Origin: Planctomycetota bacterium
GTDB taxonomy: Bacteria; Planctomycetota; Phycisphaerae; Phycisphaerales; SM1A02
DNA: 64,000 nucleotides
Assembly: GCA_016872835.1 (NCBI GenBank)
Contig: VGYX01000001.1
Coordinates: 62,001 to 126,000, forward strand
Direction: 5' to 3'
Shown: positions 16,190-24,660 of the stretch, in pieces
Position numbering within the stretch: the first letter of the stretch is position 1
Layout: each line of letters begins with the position of its first letter
Notes under the pieces: model-generated
What the model was told of the DNA's origin: nothing
The model's input: only the letters and a program-made list of their open reading frames with translations
Database searches by the model: none
Program-made: the position numbers and the translations under genes

Positions 16190-16765
16190 TCAGTGCTTCG
16201 CCGCTGGCGCCGCGGGAGCAGCAGCCCGGGAATCCGCCGTCGGATCCTCGATCTCGCCAGGGCCGGATCCAGACGGCGTCTCCGACCACGGACCCGATGC
16301 AGGCGGATTGAAGGCCTGCTGCTTGGATGGGATCAGCCATCGCTGCACGTACATGGGGCGATAGTCGGTACCGAATCCGCCATCAAGGTGCACCGTCATG
16401 ATCTGATACACACCCTCGGGCGACGGATAGACGATGTCCACCTCGGCCTTGCCGCCGTTGATGCGCACCTGTCGCACGGTGTAGGCGTCCTTGTCGGCGG
16501 CGGTCATCGGACGGCAGCCGTCACCCAGCCGACGACCCACCTCGTCCCATGCGCTCTGCAGCGTGTTGGGGGGCAGGTTGAAGACCAGCTGTTCGTTCGG
16601 GTTGCCGCGCTGCTGCGCATAACGCAGCGAGCTTGCGATCACCTGCGGAAGCGGCGGCGTGTTCGCCGTCACGGTCGCATTGCCGGCGGTGGGCGGATAG
16701 GTCGCCGTGGCGGCACAGCCGGCCAGCAGCAGGACGATCGAAGAGCGCAGAAGGGTTCGCAGCAT
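16190..16765 (-). CDS. lipoprotein, unknown function
   Basis: A 191-residue protein with a type II signal MLRTLLRSSIVLLLAGC, whose lipobox is LAGC. The mature part has about 120 residues of mixed structure (QLVFNLPPNTLQSAWDEVG, VYPSPEGVYQIMTVHLDGG) and an Ala/Pro-rich tail. AAGGAGG lies 9 bases before the ATG at 16765, which rules out an upstream in-frame ATG. It is inserted between nusG and ubiA in the unit where rplK usually follows nusG. I do not recognise a family. Confidence 0.8.
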   Translation of the reverse strand: MLRTLLRSSIVLLLAGCAATATYPPTAGNATVTANTPPLPQVIASSLRYAQQRGNPNEQLVFNLPPNTLQSAWDEVGRRLGDGCRPMTAADKDAYTVRQVRINGGKAEVDIVYPSPEGVYQIMTVHLDGGFGTDYRPMYVQRWLIPSKQQAFNPPASGPWSETPSGSGPGEIEDPTADSRAAAPAAPAAKH

Positions 16766-16791
16766 GGTGAGGCCTCCTTGGTTCGGTGGCG

Positions 16792-17610
16792 TCACTTCTC
16801 CGCCTTGGCGATCTGCCAGTACTCCAGCTCGACCGGAGCCTGACGCCCGAAGATGGTAACGAGCACGCGCACCAGGCCCTTGTCGGGCAGGGTCTCGTCC
16901 ACGGTGCCCTCGTAGTTCTGAAAGGGGCCTTCCTTGATGGTGACTGCGTCGCCCTTGACGAACTCCATGCGAACCGTCGGGGTCTCCTCGGGCTTGCGGC
17001 TGTCGAAGAGCATCTTCTCGACCTCGGGCGGGGTCATCGGCGTGGGCCGACCCGCGGTGCCGACGAAGTCGCCGACGCCCGTGGTCTCCTTGATCAGGAA
17101 GAACACGTCCTGCGGGATGCGACCATCCGGCTCCAGCTTCATCTCCACGAACACGTAGCCGGGATACAGCTTGGTCTCGGTGACCTTCTGCTTGCCGGCC
17201 TTCATGGTCTTGGTCTTCTCGGTGGGCACCATGATGCGGCCCACGAGGTGCTGCATGGCCTCGATCTGCACCTTGCGCAGCAGCGTGTCGCGCACGGCGT
17301 TCTCCTTGTTGCTGGCCACGCGCAGCACGAACCAGTCCATGCCGTCGCGATACATCGGAAGTTCGGCGGCGTTGGGATCGGCCGGGTCGATCACCGTGGC
17401 CGCGGGATTGCTGACCTGCGCAGCGCGCGCGGCCTGCTCCTTGTTCTTGCTGCTGCTCTGCGTCTCGAGAGCGCGGCTCGTGGCCACGCCGCCGGTGATG
17501 GCGGTGCTGGCGCCACGGAAAGCGGCGATGCCGACGGCGAGGTTCTTGGGCTTGGCGCCCTCGCCAGTTTCAGCCGAATTGGAGTTCTCGTTCGTTTCGT
17601 TCGAAAGCAT
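16792..17610 (-). CDS. nusG: transcription termination/antitermination factor NusG with N-terminal extension
   Basis: The last about 180 residues are a standard NusG: an NGN domain (MDWFVLRVASNKENAVRDTL, then YPGYVFVEMKL) that binds the polymerase clamp, and a KOW domain (FVKGDAVTIKEGPFQNYEGT) that contacts Rho or S10. Ahead of it is an unusual extension of about 88 residues, Asn/Ser/Ala-rich and probably disordered. GAGGAAC lies 10 bases before the ATG and the gene follows secE by 3 bases, so the long start is supported, although the ATG within MDWFV would give a normal-length protein. The Rho gene in this window also has an unusual tail. Confidence 0.95.
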   Translation of the reverse strand: MLSNETNENSNSAETGEGAKPKNLAVGIAAFRGASTAITGGVATSRALETQSSSKNKEQAARAAQVSNPAATVIDPADPNAAELPMYRDGMDWFVLRVASNKENAVRDTLLRKVQIEAMQHLVGRIMVPTEKTKTMKAGKQKVTETKLYPGYVFVEMKLEPDGRIPQDVFFLIKETTGVGDFVGTAGRPTPMTPPEVEKMLFDSRKPEETPTVRMEFVKGDAVTIKEGPFQNYEGTVDETLPDKGLVRVLVTIFGRQAPVELEYWQIAKAEK

Positions 17611-17613
17611 GTG

Positions 17614-18024
17614 TCAGTTCCTCATGTCGAGCACGCGCATCCACACGAACAGCGTGGAGAACGCGAAATCCCAGATCCAGCAGAACACCGAGATGGTCAG
17701 CGCGATTCCGATCACGACCAGCGTGCTGCCCACGATCTCGCGCTTCGTGGACCAGTTCACCTTCTTCATCTCGCCTTCGGTGGCGACCAGGAAGTCGACC
17801 GAGGTCGCGTTGGAGCCCGCGAACCACCAGAGCGCACCGCCGACCAGCAGCATGAACAGCACCGCCGCGCCGCTGGCCACATACACCGGAGCCACACCGA
17901 AATCCGCGGTCTCGAAGAGCCGCCACAGCCAGATCGCGCCCAGCACACCGAGAAGGCCGAAGCCGATCACGGTCATCAGGCGGGTCCAGTAGCCCTGGCC
18001 GAGCTTCTTGATGGCGGTGGACAC
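17614..18024 (-). CDS. secE: preprotein translocase subunit SecE
   Basis: A 136-residue protein with three predicted membrane helices: LMTVIGFGLLGVLGAIWLW, a second around VASGAAVLFMLLVGGALWWF, and a C-terminal one after the conserved amphipathic segment MKKVNWSTKREIVGSTLVVIG. The last segment is the universal SecE core that clamps SecY. The three-helix form resembles E. coli SecE. GTG at 18024 is preferred, with GGAG 9-10 bases upstream; an ATG 45 bases earlier is possible. It lies between tRNA-Trp and nusG, the usual bacterial order. Confidence 0.9.
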   Translation of the reverse strand: MSTAIKKLGQGYWTRLMTVIGFGLLGVLGAIWLWRLFETADFGVAPVYVASGAAVLFMLLVGGALWWFAGSNATSVDFLVATEGEMKKVNWSTKREIVGSTLVVIGIALTISVFCWIWDFAFSTLFVWMRVLDMRN

Positions 18025-18079
18025 GAGGCGAGACTCCAAGGGGTGCGGACGGAAGCGGCTGCGGGCCACAAGGCCTGAA

Positions 18080-18152
18080 CACGCCGGGGGGGGATCGAAC
18101 CCACGACCTGCGGATTTGGAATCCGCTGCTCTACCAGCTGAGCTACCGGCGT
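18080..18152 (-). tRNA. tRNA-Trp (CCA anticodon)
   Basis: Acceptor ACGCCGG pairs with CCGGCGT, the D arm is GCTCAGCTGGTAGAGC, and the anticodon arm is GCGGA-TTCCAAA-TCCGC with anticodon CCA. The T loop is TTCGATC, and the T stem has one T-C mismatch next to a run of eight C. The 3' CCA is not encoded. It lies between rpmG and secE, the common trpT position. Confidence 0.95.
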
Positions 18153-18174
18153 AGCGTGCGCAGTGACCGCGGGG

Positions 18175-18354
18175 TCACTTGCGCTTGATCTTGTGGAGCG
18201 TGTGCTTGCGCAGGCGCGGGGAGAACTTCCGGAAACCTTCCTTCACCTTCTCCGCGATGCCGCCCTTGACGCGGATCTCGGTTCGGTAGTTCAGGTCGCC
18301 CGTCTCCGAGCACTGCAGCCAGACGTATTCACGATCCAGGGACTTCTTCGCCAT
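18175..18354 (-). CDS. rpmG: 50S ribosomal protein L33 (bL33)
   Basis: A 59-residue basic protein beginning MAKKSLDREYVWLQCSETG, with LNYRTEIRV and ending FSPRLRKHTLHKIKRK, the L33 pattern. Only one Cys is left (C15), so this is the zinc-free form rather than the four-Cys form. It sits between tuf and tRNA-Trp, 21 bases before the tRNA, as in many bacteria. Confidence 0.93.
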   Translation of the reverse strand: MAKKSLDREYVWLQCSETGDLNYRTEIRVKGGIAEKVKEGFRKFSPRLRKHTLHKIKRK

Positions 18355-18470
18355 GACATTCTCCGGGCCACCGGGGCCCTGGTTCCTGCCCGCCCGCCCC
18401 CGGCGATGCCGGGAGCGGGAACGGGTGGAACCTCTCGATCAAGCGGCGGGATGGACACCCGCCGCGGAAT

Positions 18471-19679
18471 TCACGCAACGATCTTGGTCACGACGCCCGA
18501 GCCCACGGTGCGGCCGCCCTCACGGACGGCGAACCGGGTGCCCTGCTCCATGGCCACGCCCTTGCCCTCAAGGTCGACCTTGATGTTCACGTTGTCGCCC
18601 GGCATGCACATCTCGGCGCCGATCAGCTCGATCTTGCCGGTGATGTCCGACGTGCGGAAGTAGAACTGGGGCTTGTAGCCGCTGAAGAACGACGAGTGGC
18701 GACCACCTTCGTCCTTCGTGAGCACGTACACCTGCGCCTCGAACTGCGTGTGAGGCTTGATGGTGCCGGGCTTGCAGAGCACCTGGCCACGCTCGATGTC
18801 GGCCTTCTCGACGCCACGGAGGAGACAGCCGACGTTGTCGCCCGCCTGGCCCTGGTCGAGGGTCTTCTGGAACATCTCGACGCCGGTGATGGTGGACTTG
18901 CTGCTCTGCGGACGCAGACCAACGATCTCCACTTCATCGCCGACCTTGACCATGCCTCGCTCGATGCGGCCGGTGGCCACGGTGCCGCGGCCCTTGATGC
19001 TGAACACGTCCTCGACGCTCATCAGGAAGGGCTTGTCCGTCTCGCGGACGGGCTCCGGAACGTGGCTGTCGATCGCGTCCATGAGATCCGCGATGCACTT
19101 GTTCTTCTCGGCGTTGCTCGGCTCCTGCAGGGCGGGGAAGGCCGCGCCGCGCACGATCGGGGTGGTGTCGCCGGGGAAACCGTACTTGGTGAGGAGCTCG
19201 CGCACCTCCATCTCGATCAGGTCGAGAAGTTCCTTGTCGTCGACGAGGTCGCACTTGTTCAGGAAGACCACGATGCTCGGCACGCCGACCTGACGGGCCA
19301 GGAGAATGTGCTCGCGGGTCTGCGGCATGGGGCCGTCGGCCGCGCTGACCACCAGGATCGCGCCGTCCATCTGGGCGGCGCCGGTGATCATGTTCTTCAC
19401 GTAGTCCGCGTGGCCCGGGCAGTCCACGTGCGCGTAGTGGCGCTTCGCGGTCTCGTATTCCACGTGGCTGGTCGCGATGGTCACGATCTTGGTGGGGTCA
19501 CGACGACCCTCGCTCTCGCTGGCCTTTGCGACTTGGTCGTAGGCGACGGCCTTGCCGAAGCCACGAGCGGCCTGCACCGCGGTGATCGCGGCGGTGAGAG
19601 TGGTCTTGCCGTGGTCGACGTGGCCGATGGTGCCCACGTTGACGTGCGGCTTGGTACGAACGAAGGTTTCCTTTGCCAT
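18471..19679 (-). CDS. tuf: translation elongation factor EF-Tu
   Basis: GTPase of 402 residues that delivers aminoacyl-tRNA to the ribosome. G1 is GHVDHGKT (19-26), G3 is DCPGH, G4 is NKCD. Domains 2 and 3 follow with [13 protein letters not shown] and a C-terminal [15 protein letters not shown]. Switch I reads [20 protein letters not shown] rather than the common EEKARGITI; as I recall, planctomycete EF-Tu proteins share this. Long frames upstream of [16 protein letters not shown] cover tRNA-Thr and are not protein. The gene lies 116 bases after tRNA-Thr, in the classical thrT-tuf-trpT-secE-nusG order. Confidence 0.98.
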   Translation of the reverse strand: MAKETFVRTKPHVNVGTIGHVDHGKTTLTAAITAVQAARGFGKAVAYDQVAKASESEGRRDPTKIVTIATSHVEYETAKRHYAHVDCPGHADYVKNMITGAAQMDGAILVVSAADGPMPQTREHILLARQVGVPSIVVFLNKCDLVDDKELLDLIEMEVRELLTKYGFPGDTTPIVRGAAFPALQEPSNAEKNKCIADLMDAIDSHVPEPVRETDKPFLMSVEDVFSIKGRGTVATGRIERGMVKVGDEVEIVGLRPQSSKSTITGVEMFQKTLDQGQAGDNVGCLLRGVEKADIERGQVLCKPGTIKPHTQFEAQVYVLTKDEGGRHSSFFSGYKPQFYFRTSDITGKIELIGAEMCMPGDNVNIKVDLEGKGVAMEQGTRFAVREGGRTVGSGVVTKIVA

Positions 19680-19795
19680 GGTGCTGTTGCTCCTGAGAGT
19701 GACGCCGGGACGTCCGCGGATCGCCTGTGGCGATCCCCGTCGACGTGCCCGACGGGAGGCTCGGCTGGCGCGTGCCGACCGCCGGCGCGCGCCGA

Positions 19796-19867
19796 AGCCA
19801 CCGAAGGGGATTGAACCCTCGACCTCACCCTTACCAAGGGTGTGCTCTACCACTGAGCTACGGTGGC
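19796..19867 (-). tRNA. tRNA-Thr (GGT anticodon)
   Basis: Acceptor GCCACCG pairs with CGGTGGC, the D arm contains GCTCAGTGGTAGAGC, and the anticodon arm is CACCC-TTGGTAA-GGGTG with anticodon GGT. The T loop is in GGGTTCAATCCCC. No encoded CCA. First gene of the tuf unit, downstream of a strong promoter and a terminator-like hairpin. Confidence 0.96.
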
Positions 19868-19879
19868 GACAGACCGAAG

Positions 19880-19905
19880 AAAAACCGCCCGTTGAATCGG
19901 GCGGT
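19880..19905 (-). terminator. terminator-like hairpin at the start of the tRNA-Thr/tuf transcript
   Basis: ACCGCCCG (19898-19905 on the minus strand) pairs with CGGGCGGT (19884-19891) around a 6-base loop, followed by five T on the minus strand. It lies about 3 bases after the predicted transcription start of the tuf unit and 13 bases before tRNA-Thr. It could stop read-through from the upstream pseudopilin gene or act as an attenuator. Confidence 0.6.
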
Positions 19906-19914
19906 GAGTCACAA

Positions 19915-19942
19915 ATGGTACCGGGAGCCCCGATTCGGTCAA
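19915..19942 (-). promoter_or_regulatory. promoter of the tRNA-Thr/tuf unit
   Basis: On the minus strand TTGACC (19942-19937), a 16-base spacer and TACCAT (19920-19915) match a sigma-70 promoter; the predicted start is near 19908. This is the best two-part promoter in the window, fitting a highly expressed translation operon. Confidence 0.6.
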
Positions 19943-20012
19943 GGGGGAGGGACCGCCTGATGGCGGTTTTCACCGGACCTGCGCCCCCGCCCCACGGGTC
20001 AAAATCGGGGTT

Positions 20013-21029
20013 TCAGCGCAGATCCAGGTGCCGCAGGCGCACCCCGCGACCCGTGAAGGACATCTTCTCGGGGTCGGACTCGTAGGTGCGCGCCCCCGTG
20101 ACGGCGTCTCGGATGTTGGCGAACCCCTCCAGTTCGGTCAGGTTCATGAACTTCGCCTCGTTGCGCACCTGGCCGTCGAGCAGCAGCATGCAGCACGAGT
20201 CCCCGTTGTAGCGGAACGCGACCTGCCCGGTGTTGTCACCCGCCTCCGGCACCGTGAAGGGAGCGGGTGTTCCCGTGTCCACCGGATCGATCGTCTCCGC
20301 CGCGCGACTGTCGATCAGATACAGGCTCAGATCCGGCGCGACGATCTGACCGAAGTTGAAGTAGGTGCCCGAGGCGTTGCTGAGCTCGGGACGCGCGTCG
20401 TACGGGTGGTTCGTCTTCGCGCGGTCCGCCGTGACACGGCTGTCGAAGAAGTTGTTCGCCGCGAAGAGACCCGGCTCGATGTCGCTGGTGAACAGCGAAC
20501 CGAAGTCGTTCGCGTTGATCTTGGGATCGGCGCTGACCTGCACGCCCGTCTTCCACGTCGCATTCGCCGGCACCGCCGCACGGAACGGGTTGCGATCGAA
20601 TCCTGGCTGCTGGCTGTAGAAGCGCGTGTCCGGCGATTCGGTCCGGAAAGCGACCACGTTGGTTCCCGCGTTGGCGAAGGTGAGCGGACCGAAACCCGCC
20701 TGTGTCCAGAGGATGTCGGCCCACGTGCCCATGCTCTTGCGGCCCAGGCCCGCGAAGGCGGTTCCGTTCATGTCCGTCCGCACCTTGCCGGGTGCGGGGT
20801 TGGCCGTGGCATCGGTGCGATCGAACAGGCTTGGCACGATCGTGTCGCGGTTGGCCGACGCGTAGTCGCGCATCAGCATGAAGGTCTGCCGCATGTTGTT
20901 CTGGCTCTTCGACATGTCGGCCGCGCCACGCACGGTGGTCAGGGCTGGCAGCAGCAGCGCCATCAGGATCCCGATGATCCCGATGACCACGAGCAGTTCG
21001 ACGATCGTGAAACCTCGGCGATTGCGCAT
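20013..21029 (-). CDS. prepilin-type N-terminal cleavage/methylation protein (pseudopilin-like)
   Basis: A 338-residue exported protein. The N-terminus MRNRRG is followed by FTIVELLVVIGIIGILMALL, the class III prepilin signal in which prepilin peptidase cuts after Gly and Glu5 is retained. The large C-terminal domain ends with GDSCCMLLLDGQV, like the DG motif common in planctomycete members of this group. These proteins are thought to be type II secretion or pilus-like fibre subunits. AGGAG lies 8 bases before the ATG. It is 65 bases after the rho stop on the same strand. Two relatives lie at the right end of the window. Confidence 0.88.
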   Translation of the reverse strand: MRNRRGFTIVELLVVIGIIGILMALLLPALTTVRGAADMSKSQNNMRQTFMLMRDYASANRDTIVPSLFDRTDATANPAPGKVRTDMNGTAFAGLGRKSMGTWADILWTQAGFGPLTFANAGTNVVAFRTESPDTRFYSQQPGFDRNPFRAAVPANATWKTGVQVSADPKINANDFGSLFTSDIEPGLFAANNFFDSRVTADRAKTNHPYDARPELSNASGTYFNFGQIVAPDLSLYLIDSRAAETIDPVDTGTPAPFTVPEAGDNTGQVAFRYNGDSCCMLLLDGQVRNEAKFMNLTELEGFANIRDAVTGARTYESDPEKMSFTGRGVRLRHLDLR

Positions 21030-21094
21030 CAGCGTCTCCTGGGCGGTGCGCGCCCATCGATGGGTTCGAGGCCCGCACGGGGCGGGATCCCGGA

Positions 21095-22552
21095 TCAGCC
21101 CATGTTCATGGTCATCAGGAACTCGGCGTTGCTCTTGGTCTTGCTCACACGGCTCTTCATGAGCTCCATGGCCTCGACCACGTTCATGTCACTGACCACC
21201 TTGCGCAGGCGCACGATCAGCTCGTGCTCCTTCGGGTCGAGCAGCAGCTCCTCGCGGCGCGTGCCGCTGGCGGCCACGTCGATCGCGGGATAGATGCGCT
21301 TCTCCACGAGCTTGCGGTCGAGGTGCAGCTCGGCGTTGCCGGTGCCCTTGAACTCCTCGAAGATCACCTCGTCGGCGCGGCTTCCGGTGTCGACCAGCGC
21401 TGTGCCCAGGATCGTCAGGCTTCCGCCGTGCTCGATGTTGCGGGCGCTGCCGAAGAACTTCTTCGGCTTGATCAGCGCGGCGTTGTCCACACCACCCGAG
21501 CCGATCTTGCCGCTGCCCGCCATGCCATTGTTGTATCCACGCGCCAGGCGCGTGATCGAGTCGAGCAGGATCACCACGTGCTGGCCGAACTCGACCATGC
21601 GGCGCGCCTTCTCCATGACCATCTCGGACACCTGGATGTGCCGCGTGGCCTCCTCGTCGAAGGTGCTCGCCACCACCTCCACGCGCTCGGGCGTGTTGCG
21701 GCGGAAGTCGGTCACTTCCTCGGGGCGCTCGTCGATGAGCAGCACGATCACATGCACGTCGGGGTGGTTCTTGCAGATCGCGTTCGTGATCTGCTGCAGG
21801 ATGACCGTCTTGCCGGTGCGCGGCGGCGCCACGATGAGCGCGCGCTGGCCGAAGCCGAGCGGCGTGACCATGTCGATGATGCGCGTCTCGAGCTTGGCGG
21901 GCGTGTCGAGCATCTCGAGGTGGATGCGCTTGTTCGGGTGCAGCGGCGTCAGGGCCTCGAAGGTCGGCAGGTCCTGCAGCTTCTTCGGGTTCTCGCCGTT
22001 CACCTCGTCCACACGAAGCAGCGAGAAGAAGATCTCGGTGTCCTTCGGCGGACGCGCCAGACCGGTCACCACCTGACCCTTGCGCAGACCGAGGCGCTTG
22101 ATGAACGCTGGGCTCACGTAGATGTCATCGGGGCTCGCCAGGTAGCTGTACTCGCTGCTGCGCAGGAAGCCGCAGCCATCGGGCATGGTGTCGAGGGTGC
22201 CCGTCACCTGCATCAGGCCGTGCTTCTGCGCACGGTGCTTGAGGATCTCGAAGACCAGGCGCTGCTTCGACAGCCCGGCCTCACCCTCGATGCCTTCCTT
22301 GCGCGCGACCTTCATGAGCTCGTCGCCGTTCACCTTCTGAAGACCGGCGAGGTCAAGGTCCTCCTTCTTGGCGGGCTTGAGCTTGCCGCCGGCGGCCTCC
22401 TCGAGCGCCTTCAGGTCCATCTCCAGCTGCTCGTCGGTCGGAACGCTGCCTGGCATGAGGTTCACAACCTGCACGTGATGGTGATGCCCGCCACCCGGAC
22501 CACCCGGACCACCACCTCCACCACCCTTCCGACGACGACGACGCTTGCTCAT
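21095..22552 (-). CDS. rho: transcription termination factor Rho
   Basis: A hexameric RNA helicase of 485 residues. The N-terminus is unusual: [13 protein letters not shown], then [10 protein letters not shown], then an acidic linker before the Rho N domain ([21 protein letters not shown]). The cold-shock-like RNA-binding domain ([21 protein letters not shown]) and the ATPase with P-loop APPRTGKT, Walker [14 protein letters not shown] and Q/R loops follow. The basic/Gly tail may add RNA binding, as suggested for Rho proteins with N-terminal insertions in other phyla. NusG in this window also carries a long tail. Upstream lies coaE, 147 bases away. Confidence 0.97.
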   Translation of the reverse strand: MSKRRRRRKGGGGGGPGGPGGGHHHHVQVVNLMPGSVPTDEQLEMDLKALEEAAGGKLKPAKKEDLDLAGLQKVNGDELMKVARKEGIEGEAGLSKQRLVFEILKHRAQKHGLMQVTGTLDTMPDGCGFLRSSEYSYLASPDDIYVSPAFIKRLGLRKGQVVTGLARPPKDTEIFFSLLRVDEVNGENPKKLQDLPTFEALTPLHPNKRIHLEMLDTPAKLETRIIDMVTPLGFGQRALIVAPPRTGKTVILQQITNAICKNHPDVHVIVLLIDERPEEVTDFRRNTPERVEVVASTFDEEATRHIQVSEMVMEKARRMVEFGQHVVILLDSITRLARGYNNGMAGSGKIGSGGVDNAALIKPKKFFGSARNIEHGGSLTILGTALVDTGSRADEVIFEEFKGTGNAELHLDRKLVEKRIYPAIDVAASGTRREELLLDPKEHELIVRLRKVVSDMNVVEAMELMKSRVSKTKSNAEFLMTMNMG

Positions 22553-22699
22553 GATTCTGGATCTCTGTGCGTGTGGGGCGGCGGAATGCCGACCACCTTT
22601 GGGAAAGTCCTTGTGCCCGGGCCCCGCGCGGGGTCCGGCAGACTGGACATATGGCTGGAGCCGGAAGGCGAGCCTGATGAGCCCTGCCCTGCGAGCGTC

Positions 22700-23311
22700 C
22701 TACCGGGTCTTCGGAAGATTTCCGAGAGCCTGCAGGACTTGGTCGCGCAACGACGCCGGATCGCCGTCGTTGCGAATGACATGATGTGCCGCGGCGCGCT
22801 TGCGGTCAAGTGACCACTGGGCGGCCTCACGGCGGTCCAACTCCTCGGCGGACCAGCCGCGGTCCGCCATGACGCGCGCCCGGCGCGCCGTTTCGGGGGC
22901 GTCGACGAACCAGATTTGAGAGCATTCGCCAGCCAGACCCGCCTCAAGCAGGAGCGGCGCATCGATCACGAACGCTCGGGTTCCGGGCGGTGCCGCCGCG
23001 AAGAGTGCCCGGCGAGCGGCCTCGACCTTCGGGTGGATCAACGCCTCCAACCGCTTCCGCTCGGCCGGATCCCGAAACACGACCGCCGCCACGGCGGCAC
23101 GGTCGATCTGGCCGGCGTCGTTGACCACGCCCGGGCCCCACCAGGTCTGGAGTTGCGCTCGAATCTCGGGCAGTTCGCAAAGCTTCCGAACCTGCGCGTC
23201 GGAATCCGCCACGGTACAGCCGAGTGACAGCAGAGCCGACGCCACACTGCTCTTGCCACTTCCGACCCCTCCGACCAGCCCGATCATCGGAATTTTGGAG
23301 GCGTTCCCCAT
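22700..23311 (-). CDS. coaE: dephospho-CoA kinase
   Basis: P-loop kinase of 203 residues performing the last step of coenzyme A synthesis, phosphorylating the ribose 3'-OH of dephospho-CoA. The nucleotide-binding loop is GLVGGVGSGKSS, followed by D-S-D-A-Q substrate residues, PEVE-like HPKVEAARRALF and VIDAPLLLEAGL. The length matches the family. A TACAGT hexamer ends 8 bases before the ATG. Confidence 0.95.
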   Translation of the reverse strand: MGNASKIPMIGLVGGVGSGKSSVASALLSLGCTVADSDAQVRKLCELPEIRAQLQTWWGPGVVNDAGQIDRAAVAAVVFRDPAERKRLEALIHPKVEAARRALFAAAPPGTRAFVIDAPLLLEAGLAGECSQIWFVDAPETARRARVMADRGWSAEELDRREAAQWSLDRKRAAAHHVIRNDGDPASLRDQVLQALGNLPKTR

Positions 23312-23319
23312 GAGCGGGT

Positions 23320-23325
23320 ACTGTA
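23320..23325 (-). promoter_or_regulatory. coaE -10 element (TACAGT)
   Basis: TACAGT on the minus strand, after CCG, ends 8 bases before the coaE ATG. It fits the short-leader pattern. Confidence 0.4.
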
Positions 23326-23367
23326 CGGGTTGGCCTCAGAAAAGGTGCCTTTTGGCCATGGAATGAC

Positions 23368-23399
23368 CGTGCGAGCCTGGTCGCACGATCCCATTTTTT
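23368..23399 (+). terminator. possible terminator hairpin
   Basis: CGTGCGA and TCGCACG form a 7-bp stem with loop GCCTGG, followed after 6 bases by six T. No plus-strand gene lies directly upstream, so it may simply insulate the leader that follows. Confidence 0.3.
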
Positions 23400-23940
23400 C
23401 TCCCGCTCGCCGCACCGAACCGGCATTTGGATCCATCGAAGCAAACCTTTTGCGGAAAAGAATTTGCCTCATCTCGGATCGGGGCTAGGTTGAGCGCAAT
23501 TCGAGATTCAGAAAAGGCTGCTGTCACTTACGACAGCGCGAATCTCGAAGGTCGGATCTGAGGAAGATCCGAGGTCTGGGAGGGAACCGAGGGAATCCAT
23601 ACATCCCAACGTTCCGAGGGTCTGAGTTCTTGGCTCCGTGTTGTGCGTTCCCAACGCCCTGCACTGGCCAGGCTGAGCGCTGTCATTCGCGCTCAGGGCA
23701 CTGTCACTTTCCTACCTCAACAGTCACTCGAACGGTTCGTAAGAGGTCACAACACTTGGTGCCTCGCAACAGCCGCTCACACGACACTTTCCTGCCTGCC
23801 TGACATTCTCGCTTCCTGAGGGATCTAGACAAATCGTTTCAAGACGCCAGAGCCCGCGTGGCCCTGTCGCCTTCCGACACCCGAGTTCTGAGTTTTCACT
23901 TTCCTTGCACCCAACCATCCTGTTCAGAGAGGGAAAAGAC

Positions 23941-24501
23941 ATGAAGTTCAGCACCACTACGGTTCTCGCCGCCTCGCTCTCCGGAGCTGCCAGCGCTGGC
24001 GTCCTCACCATGACCGCCTCCAGCACCACCGGCTCCGACGGCTGGGCGAGCCTGCTCGGCTACACGATGGTTATGACCATCGACTGCAGCACGATCGATG
24101 ATGCGGGCTCCTCGAGCTCGTTCGTGCTCAACAGCTGGTCTTTCAAGGCCATGGACAGCTCCAGCGTCATCAAGTTCGAGGCGAAGGGCTCGGCCAAGAC
24201 GTTCTCAGTTGCACCGAACTTTGGCATGGGGGTGGTCACCTTCGAACTGAACTCCAGCAACACCGTGACCAACAACATGGTCCCGGCTGCCGAAGCGTTC
24301 ACCTTCGTCTACGCCTTCAGCGCCAACGAGAGCTTGAGGGCTGCCATCGAGGCGTCGGCTGGCACCGCCGCCGGCATTCTGCAGCTTGGCACCGGCATTG
24401 TCCCCACCGGTACGCTGGCGGGTCGCTACGCCGTGCCCGCTCCGGGCGCCGCCGCGCTGCTCGTCCTCGCAGGCGTGATGAGCCGCCGCCGCAAGGCCTG
24501 A
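23941..24501 (+). CDS. secreted protein with PEP-CTERM-like anchor
   Basis: A 186-residue exported protein. The signal peptide is MKFSTTTVLAASLSGAASAG, the body is Ser/Thr/Asn-rich beta structure, and the C-terminus reads VPAPGAAALLVLAGVMSRRRKA, a PEP-CTERM-like sorting signal in which VPAPG replaces VPEPS. Such proteins are transferred to the outer surface by exosortases. GAGAGGG lies 8 bases before the ATG. The gene has a leader of about 440 bases with several hairpins, so post-transcriptional control is likely. A strong terminator follows. Confidence 0.82.
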   Translation: MKFSTTTVLAASLSGAASAGVLTMTASSTTGSDGWASLLGYTMVMTIDCSTIDDAGSSSSFVLNSWSFKAMDSSSVIKFEAKGSAKTFSVAPNFGMGVVTFELNSSNTVTNNMVPAAEAFTFVYAFSANESLRAAIEASAGTAAGILQLGTGIVPTGTLAGRYAVPAPGAAALLVLAGVMSRRRKA

Positions 24502-24556
24502 TTTCACGAACCTCCAAGGAAGCGCCTTGGGCGGGAACCCCGGGTGTCCAAACATG

Positions 24557-24597
24557 AGGGCCCCGGATGTCGACGGACATCCGGGCCCCTTTCATTT
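24557..24597 (+). terminator. terminator between the PEP-CTERM-like gene and cysS
   Basis: A 15-bp stem with 14 matches (24557-24571 with 24576-24590), loop GACG region of 4 bases, then TTCATTT. It ends the plus-strand gene and, since cysS converges on it, may serve both. Confidence 0.7.
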
Positions 24598-24660
24598 GGA
24601 AGTGTTCATCCAGTCGCTCGGGCATGCATCCGTCGATTCGGGCTCAGCGAGGCGCTGGGC

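Larger units (their letters stand above)
23312..23940 (+). other. 629-base gene-free leader with tandem hairpins
   Basis: No credible protein gene is seen here. A plus-strand promoter candidate is TTGCCT (23464-23469), 16 bases, TAGGTT (23486-23491). Just downstream are perfect inverted repeats: CGAGATTC/GAATCTCG (23502-23509, 23540-23547) enclosing GCTGTC/GACAGC (23520-23525, 23532-23537); CGGATCT/AGATCCG (23553-23559, 23565-23571); CTGAGCGC/GCGCTCAG (23673-23680, 23689-23696). The 9-mer CACTTTCCT occurs at 23705, 23785 and 23898. The stretch probably is a long structured 5' leader of the PEP-CTERM-like gene. Confidence 0.5.

Noticed and set aside
18471-19679. Unusual EF-Tu switch I (GITI replaced)
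   Set aside because: From memory planctomycete EF-Tu proteins share this form, so it is a lineage trait rather than an anomaly of this gene.
23724-24029. 101-codon minus-strand frame beside the PEP-CTERM-like gene
   Set aside because: It overlaps a better supported gene and its signal peptide; no SD site, no family features.
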